Shown: piece after piece, positions 7,057-11,094 of the stretch
Position numbering within the stretch: position 1 is the stretch's first letter
Layout: each line of letters starts with the position of its first letter
Translations under genes and position numbers: made by a program
Notes under the pieces: generated by a model
Seen by the model: only the letters and a program-made list of their open reading frames with translations
Database searches by the model: none
Told to the model about the DNA's origin: nothing
From: an archaeon
GTDB taxonomy: Archaea > B1Sed10-29 > WALL01
Assembly (NCBI GenBank): GCA_030592525.1
Contig: JAUVIW010000015.1
Span: 1-13,730 of the forward strand
Length of the DNA stretch: 13,730 bases
Direction of reading: 5' to 3'

Positions 7057-7413
7057 TTAGCGCTTTTCGTCCACGCCACCCGCAAGCTTGTTTGCGTGGC
7101 CCGCTTTCCTGGCCTTTTCCGGCGGAAAGCGCTCGTAATAATCTTGCATGGTCCTCTTGAATGCCTTGTCGCAGTCCACGCCCGTCTGGTTCGCTATCTT
7201 GAGTATGAGGAACAGGGCATCACCGACAAAGTCCTCGAACTCGTCCTGGTTCTCCGCGACAAGCCTTTTCTCCGTGTCCTTGTCGACCCACTTGATGACA
7301 TTCCAGGCCTCGCCCACTTCCTCTGTCATGTTGAGCAACAAATCCTTGACGCAGTAGTGGTCCCAGTCTCGGTCCACATCGAACTTTTTCACTTCGTCCT
7401 GTGCCTCGCGCAT
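7057..7413 (-). CDS. MazG-like nucleotide pyrophosphohydrolase
   Basis: This 118-residue protein looks like an all-alpha NTP pyrophosphohydrolase of the MazG/dCTPase-like superfamily. Such enzymes hydrolyse NTPs or dNTPs to monophosphates and pyrophosphate, often cleaning the nucleotide pool. The metal-binding EExxE motif is clear (E31-E32-x-x-E35 in MTEEVGEAW). The second motif, EFEDFVGDALFLILKIA (from E58), has acidic residues at E58, E60, D61 and D65. It does not place a glutamate three residues before D65 as in the usual ExxD, so the register is uncertain. The length suits a single-domain member. ATG 7413 has GGTGA 4 bases upstream, overlapping the stop of the PAC2 gene, so the two are translated from one message. 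The substrate cannot be told from sequence. Confidence 0.8.
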   Translation of the reverse strand: MREAQDEVKKFDVDRDWDHYCVKDLLLNMTEEVGEAWNVIKWVDKDTEKRLVAENQDEFEDFVGDALFLILKIANQTGVDCDKAFKRTMQDYYERFPPEKARKAGHANKLAGGVDEKR

Positions 7414-7417
7414 TGCA

Positions 7418-8161
7418 TCACCCGTACATCGGCAGGTTTTCCTCAGCCTGCTTGTACTTGATTTTCCCTACCTTGATTTGGTCGAGCATGGTCTTCATGC
7501 GCTTCTCAATGCCCTCGGCTTCCTTGACCAAATCCGCGGTCTTGATGTCGAACCCAAGGAACTCCTCGAGCTTCTCCAGGAGTTCAGCAGCGGCACCCGG
7601 GTCAGGGTACCCCCTCTCTGTTTCCACGAGGAGCGACATCGCAGGGAAGTTTTCCATGTGGCACTTTGCCATCAGCACTCCGCTGACTCCGGTGGTTATT
7701 CCCTCTGTAATCAACCGCACCTTGTGCTCGTCCAGCTCCTTTGCAATGGCCTTGGTCGACGCAATCCCGTATATTTGCGTCTTCTTGTCCCCGGCCTTTC
7801 TTGAGGTCATTCCGGCGAGTGAGATGATTCGCTTCATGCCCTTGCTTTTTGCCCACGCGAGAATGCCTTCGGCGAGGTCGAACACAGTGTTCGACGGCAC
7901 GACAAACTCAGAGAATAACAGCACGAGCTTGTGCTTCTTGTTAACGTAAATCCTTGCCGGGAAGACCGGCTCGCCCTTGTGGATGCTAGCCATTGGCGGG
8001 AACTTTTTTGATAGCACGTAGCCGATGTTCTCGCTCTTCACCTTTTCATTGAGGTACCCGACGGCGATGGTGCCTATGAGCCCTATGCCCGGAAACCCCT
8101 CTATGAGCGTGTATCCCTTAAGGTCCATGTCCTTTGTTATGCGTATTTCGACTAGCTCCAT
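7418..8161 (-). CDS. PAC2-family proteasome-assembly chaperone homologue
   Basis: The 247-residue product matches the archaeal PAC2 family (COG2047-like), related to eukaryotic chaperones that help assemble the proteasome core; archaeal relatives are reported to bind proteasome subunits. The signature GYTLIEGFPGIGLIGTIAVG lies at residues 16-35. Further family features are strands such as LVLLFSEFVVPS, then IISLAGMTS, and ITEGITTGVSGVLM, and a charged helical tail from about 200 that may form a coiled coil. The open frame extends upstream to 8620, but that part is the shadow of the neighbouring T2SSF gene. ATG 8161 is chosen because a box A is centred about 26 bases upstream, which implies a leaderless message. 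It is followed by the MazG-like gene after 4 bases. Confidence 0.87.
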   Translation of the reverse strand: MELVEIRITKDMDLKGYTLIEGFPGIGLIGTIAVGYLNEKVKSENIGYVLSKKFPPMASIHKGEPVFPARIYVNKKHKLVLLFSEFVVPSNTVFDLAEGILAWAKSKGMKRIISLAGMTSRKAGDKKTQIYGIASTKAIAKELDEHKVRLITEGITTGVSGVLMAKCHMENFPAMSLLVETERGYPDPGAAAELLEKLEEFLGFDIKTADLVKEAEGIEKRMKTMLDQIKVGKIKYKQAEENLPMYG

Positions 8162-8182
8162 AACCGGGACTACGAGCCCGTG

Positions 8183-8190
8183 GTTTAAAA
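8183..8190 (-). promoter_or_regulatory. Box A promoter element for the PAC2-MazG unit
   Basis: TTTTAAAC on the minus strand begins 3 bases after the TAA stop of the T2SSF gene. Its centre is about 26 bases before ATG 8161, the usual archaeal distance from box A to transcription start. The PAC2 message is therefore predicted to be leaderless, which agrees with the lack of a ribosome site in the 20 bases before the ATG. Confidence 0.6.
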
Positions 8191-8193
8191 GGC

Positions 8194-8799
8194 TTATGCC
8201 GCCAGGTAAAACAGCCCCAGTGACGCCGGCACCAGCATGGCGGCGTACTTGATGCCCTTGCGCCAGTCGCCCTCGAGCATGCCCGCGAATCCCGAAGCAA
8301 TAACAGCGTACTCCACGAGGTAGATTTGGCTCCCGAGCACCGCCGCATCGGCCACTGCCGTCGGCCCCAGGCTCAGGCCCCCGACCACCTTGCTCATCGT
8401 GCCCAGGATGAGCGGCACCAGGAGCCCGCCAGCCAAAAGCAGGGTGTGCTTTTCGACAGCGATTATGGCCTTTCTCTCGGCCCGGACCCTCTGAATTGAG
8501 CGGGCATGCTCTGCTGTCTCCTTCAATGCAGCGCCCACGTCTGCGCCCGAATCCAGGCCTTCGGCAAGCAGGGAGAGCGCCTGGCGCACCACATTGGACT
8601 TGGACTCTTGTGCCATGCATCCCAGTGCTTGTCCCAGGTGGGAGCCCCTTCTGACCGCTTTTGAAGCCTTTTTGAATCCTTCTGACAGCGGCCCGTACCC
8701 CTCTGACAGCTGTTCTATCACCTGCTCCGGCGGCATGAAATGCGCTAGCGCTGCCGCATGAAACAATGCGTCCGGGAGCTCTTTTTCTACAGGCTCCAT
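8194..8799 (-). CDS. T2SSF-domain membrane protein (TadC/FlaJ-like half)
   Basis: This 201-residue protein resembles one half of the inner-membrane platform protein of type IV pilus, Tad and archaellum systems (GspF/TadC/FlaJ). That platform transmits the motion of the secretion ATPase to the growing filament. The cytoplasmic helical domain takes up about residues 1-120, with family-type pieces EKELPDALFHAAALAHF, then GSHLGQALGCMAQES and LSLLAEGLDSGADVGAALKE. Three membrane segments follow, near 120-145, 150-175 and 183-201. Unlike its partner it has no N-terminal membrane pair. ATG 8799 is preceded by GGAGG 5 bases upstream; GTG 8811 is a weaker alternative. It overlaps the previous gene by 13 bases, so it is the last gene of the ATPase unit. 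Together the two T2SSF genes look like a split FlaJ or a TadB/TadC pair. Confidence 0.82.
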   Translation of the reverse strand: MEPVEKELPDALFHAAALAHFMPPEQVIEQLSEGYGPLSEGFKKASKAVRRGSHLGQALGCMAQESKSNVVRQALSLLAEGLDSGADVGAALKETAEHARSIQRVRAERKAIIAVEKHTLLLAGGLLVPLILGTMSKVVGGLSLGPTAVADAAVLGSQIYLVEYAVIASGFAGMLEGDWRKGIKYAAMLVPASLGLFYLAA

Positions 8800-9473
8800 G
8801 GCCGCCTCCACCTCGCTATCCCCACCACCAGGATATCGAGCGCGGGGAACACGATTGCGGGCACTGCCAGCGCCTCGATGGGAGTAATCGTAGCCGACAA
8901 AAACCGTGACCCCACTATCACGTATGCCTGGAACAGCGCGGGAAACAAGGCGCTCACCCCGATGAATGCTATGGATACTGTGGCGAGAACGCCCGAGTAC
9001 TCACGCGCCAGCTCGAGCTGCCTTTGGTCTATTTCCTCGGCGAGCTTTTGCACGTGCCCCGGGCTCGAGCCCTTTTCGTAGCAGTCCACCAGCAGCAAAC
9101 AAGCCCTGCGCACCCACTTTGACTCCGCCCTTCCAGCCATCGCAATCAGCGCTTCGGGAACGGGCATGGTGTCGCTGTCCTTTCGCACGCGCCTGAATTC
9201 CTTTGCCAATTCACCCTCGCCTTTCGCCAGTGACAGCACCGCTGCCTCATAGTCAATCCCCATCTGCATGCGCGCGGCCGCGAGCCTTAGCGCGCCGGGC
9301 AGCTCCTTTTCGAGCGCGCCTATGCGCGCTTTCTCTTTGACAGTGGGGTAATGCCGCACCGCGGCAGCGGCCAGCAGCCCAAGCGCCACTGCGGCCACCC
9401 ACCCGTACTCATGAAACAACTGCAGCGAGAGCGCCGCGAGAAACACGCCCGCTCCAGCATACGCTTCCCTCAT
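8787..9473 (-). CDS. T2SSF-domain membrane protein (TadB-like half)
   Basis: This 228-residue protein is the second platform subunit of a Tad/type IV pilus-like machine. It has two N-terminal membrane segments (GVFLAALSLQLF and WVAAVALGLLAAAAV), a cytoplasmic helical T2SSF domain at about 50-165 (LEKELPGALRLAAARMQMG, then SKWVRRACLLLVDCYEKGSS), and two C-terminal membrane segments (SIAFIGVSALFPALFQAY and ALAVPAIVFPALDILVVGI). The layout of two segments, domain, two segments fits TadB-like proteins. ATG 9473 has GGAGG 5 bases upstream and overlaps the stop of the ATPase gene as ATGA, so the two are translationally coupled. In such systems this protein sits in the cytoplasmic membrane and contacts the ATPase directly. 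Confidence 0.82.
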   Translation of the reverse strand: MREAYAGAGVFLAALSLQLFHEYGWVAAVALGLLAAAAVRHYPTVKEKARIGALEKELPGALRLAAARMQMGIDYEAAVLSLAKGEGELAKEFRRVRKDSDTMPVPEALIAMAGRAESKWVRRACLLLVDCYEKGSSPGHVQKLAEEIDQRQLELAREYSGVLATVSIAFIGVSALFPALFQAYVIVGSRFLSATITPIEALAVPAIVFPALDILVVGIARWRRPWSL

Positions 9474-10792
9474 TTCCTCCTCCACACTGTCTTGAGCTTG
9501 CCGTCAACAATCCCCGCGATTTCCGTGATGACCCTCTTCTCTTTTCCCTTGTGCGTTATTCTCCTCTGCACTGCGACGCAGTGCAGTGCGTTGAGGTCCG
9601 CTTCCCTTGCACCCAGCCCCCTCAGCCGCGCTACTGCCTCCCTTGCGCTCAGCGCGTGGAAAGTGCACAGGCTTCCTTTCCCTTGGCCCGCGAGCATCGT
9701 GTCCATCAGCGCCTTCACTTCCTCCTCGTTCCTTACCTCCCCGACAACCAATTTGTCGGGCCGCATGCGCAGCGTGTCCCCGACCAAGGAGTGCATTGTT
9801 ATCCCCAGCGCATCATTGACCACGAGGCGTACACAATGCTCGTGCGGCACACTGATTTCAGGCGTCTCCTCCACTATGATTATCCTCTGGTCCATTGGGA
9901 TGAGTGTACAAAGCGCGTTAAGCGTCGTTGTCTTCCCGCTGCCCGTGGACCCTGCGACCATTATGTTGCAGTCCTGCTTCACCGCTTCGCTGAGTATGAA
10001 CATGCCTTCCTCATCAATCACTCCTCCGCCCACCAGGTCATCGGGGCTGAGCGGCGTTTCCAGGAACTTCCTGATTGTCAGGCACGGCTCCTCCACAACC
10101 GGCGGTATTGCCGCGTGAATCCTTGACCCGTCAGGCAGCAGTGCATTGACTCTTGGCTGCTTGAGCGTCACCCTCCTGCCCAGTGGCCTGGCCATCCTGT
10201 TGATTAGCGCAACCACTTTCTCGGGGTTGGTGAACTCTACGTCCGCATCCATCCACCCCTTTCCCCTCCCGTACGCCCTCACCCTTCCTTGGCTGACAGT
10301 AATCTCTTCCAGCTTGGAGTCCTTTATCATATTGTCAATCGCGCTGTACCCGTGCGCTTCTGCCTCCAGCGCCTTGAGGAGGCAGTCCCTTTGCCCTTTC
10401 TCAAGCTTGATGTTCTCCTCCTTCACATACCCGTCAAAAACATCCCTCAATTCGCAGTCCATTTCCCTGTACGCACCAAGAACCTCTTTCATCAGCTCAG
10501 CTTCCTGCACCCCGGGCTCGTACGCATTCGCCTTGTACTCTCCCAGCACTGTTTTCCATCCGACTACCTCGTGCAGCAATGCCTTCTCCTCTTCAGAGTA
10601 GACAATCTTCAGCGCGCCGACTGGGCAGCTCTCGACGCAGAGCCCGCACCCATTGCACTCTTCCGGCGTGGGGCACACTCGCTCGCAGTTCCCGCACTCA
10701 ACGCAGGCACTAGTCCTAACTATCTTCAGAAAAATCTCCCCTGCAGCGCTAACACTACGCCACAATAAAAACCAGGGTGATATGCATATCAC
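9470..10792 (-). CDS. Ferredoxin-fused type II/IV secretion-family ATPase (TadA/CpaF/VirB11-like)
   Basis: This is a hexameric-motor type ATPase that powers pilus assembly or secretion from the cytoplasmic face. Numbering is from GTG 10792. An N-terminal 2[4Fe-4S] ferredoxin-like domain carries eight cysteines in two CxxCxxCxxxCP motifs (30, 33, 36, 40 and 46, 49, 52, 56). A helical linker runs about 62-165. The ATPase domain follows: Walker A GSTGSGKTT from 281, the acidic box VEETPEIS with E308/E309, Walker B RPDKLVVGE ending at E352, and the His box TFHA with H379. The fusion is the odd feature. The start is unresolved: GTG 10792 overlaps the DUF192 stop as GTGA but lacks a clear ribosome site; TTG 10765 is possible; CTG 10729 has GGGGAG 6 bases upstream and a box A 38 bases upstream, and would give an N-terminus MKIVRTSACVEC. 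I list the longest frame. The two T2SSF proteins downstream are its likely membrane partners. Confidence 0.9.
   Translation of the reverse strand: MICISPWFLLWRSVSAAGEIFLKIVRTSACVECGNCERVCPTPEECNGCGLCVESCPVGALKIVYSEEEKALLHEVVGWKTVLGEYKANAYEPGVQEAELMKEVLGAYREMDCELRDVFDGYVKEENIKLEKGQRDCLLKALEAEAHGYSAIDNMIKDSKLEEITVSQGRVRAYGRGKGWMDADVEFTNPEKVVALINRMARPLGRRVTLKQPRVNALLPDGSRIHAAIPPVVEEPCLTIRKFLETPLSPDDLVGGGVIDEEGMFILSEAVKQDCNIMVAGSTGSGKTTTLNALCTLIPMDQRIIIVEETPEISVPHEHCVRLVVNDALGITMHSLVGDTLRMRPDKLVVGEVRNEEEVKALMDTMLAGQGKGSLCTFHALSAREAVARLRGLGAREADLNALHCVAVQRRITHKGKEKRVITEIAGIVDGKLKTVWRRK
10736..10741 (-). promoter_or_regulatory. Ribosome binding site pointing to a CTG start in the ATPase gene
   Basis: GGGGAG on the minus strand lies 6 bases before CTG 10729, in frame and just before the ferredoxin domain. 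The upstream candidates GTG 10792 and TTG 10765 have no comparable motif. CTG starts are rare, so this remains a suggestion. Confidence 0.4.
10763..10771 (-). promoter_or_regulatory. Possible box A inside the 5' end of the ATPase frame
   Basis: TTTTTATTG on the minus strand lies about 38 bases before CTG 10729 and 5 bases after a perfect palindrome. The distance is nearly the same as at the promoters near 7050 and 6457. If real, the ATPase and the T2SSF genes have their own promoter inside the larger operon. Confidence 0.4.
10777..10792. repeat. Perfect 16-bp palindrome at the DUF192/ATPase junction
   Basis: GTGATATGCATATCAC reads the same on both strands with no mismatch and no spacer. It covers the DUF192 stop codon, the possible GTG start of the ATPase, and the position just upstream of a possible box A. 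Perfect symmetry without a loop is more typical of a dimer-binding operator than of an RNA hairpin. Confidence 0.55.
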
Positions 10793-11094
10793 TCGAGCTT
10801 TACAGTGTCACCAGTCTTGAACTTCGCCGCACCAGCCTTCATCTCCAGGATGTACTTCGCCGCCTTCTTCGGCGTGTAGTTCAGCGTCCACGGACGCAGT
10901 GTGGCTATGTCAACAACCTTAAACTTGCTATCAAGAAACACGGCGTCAATCGGAAACCGCACAAACATCATGTGTATGCTCGCGCCAATCCTCATCTCCC
11001 TCGGCAGCTCCAGCACCAACGGCCGCACTATCCTCTTGCGGAACATGAGCCCGAGTATCTTTTCCCTCGGGCTCTTTGCCCACTCCACCTTCAT
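10789..11094 (-). CDS. DUF192 (UPF0127) family protein
   Basis: This 101-residue protein matches DUF192, a small family of unknown biochemical role found in bacteria and archaea. The family hallmarks are GLMFRKR near the N-terminus, the strand VLELPREM, the core ASIHMMFVRFPIDAVFLD, then KVVDIATLRPWT and AAKYILEMKAGAA. No signal peptide or membrane segment is visible, so this copy is probably cytoplasmic. The open frame runs upstream to 11238, but that part is antisense-type shadow. ATG 11094 overlaps the stop of the surface-protein gene as ATGA and has GGTGG about 7 bases upstream, so I chose it. It lies between a secreted-type adhesin gene and the secretion ATPase, with overlaps on both sides, and may therefore serve that system. 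Confidence 0.88.
   Translation of the reverse strand: MKVEWAKSPREKILGLMFRKRIVRPLVLELPREMRIGASIHMMFVRFPIDAVFLDSKFKVVDIATLRPWTLNYTPKKAAKYILEMKAGAAKFKTGDTVKLE

Noticed and set aside
8162..8620. Upstream extension of the PAC2 frame by about 153 codons
   Set aside because: It lies over the T2SSF gene in another frame, has no membrane or domain logic, and a box A plus ATG 8161 define a better start.
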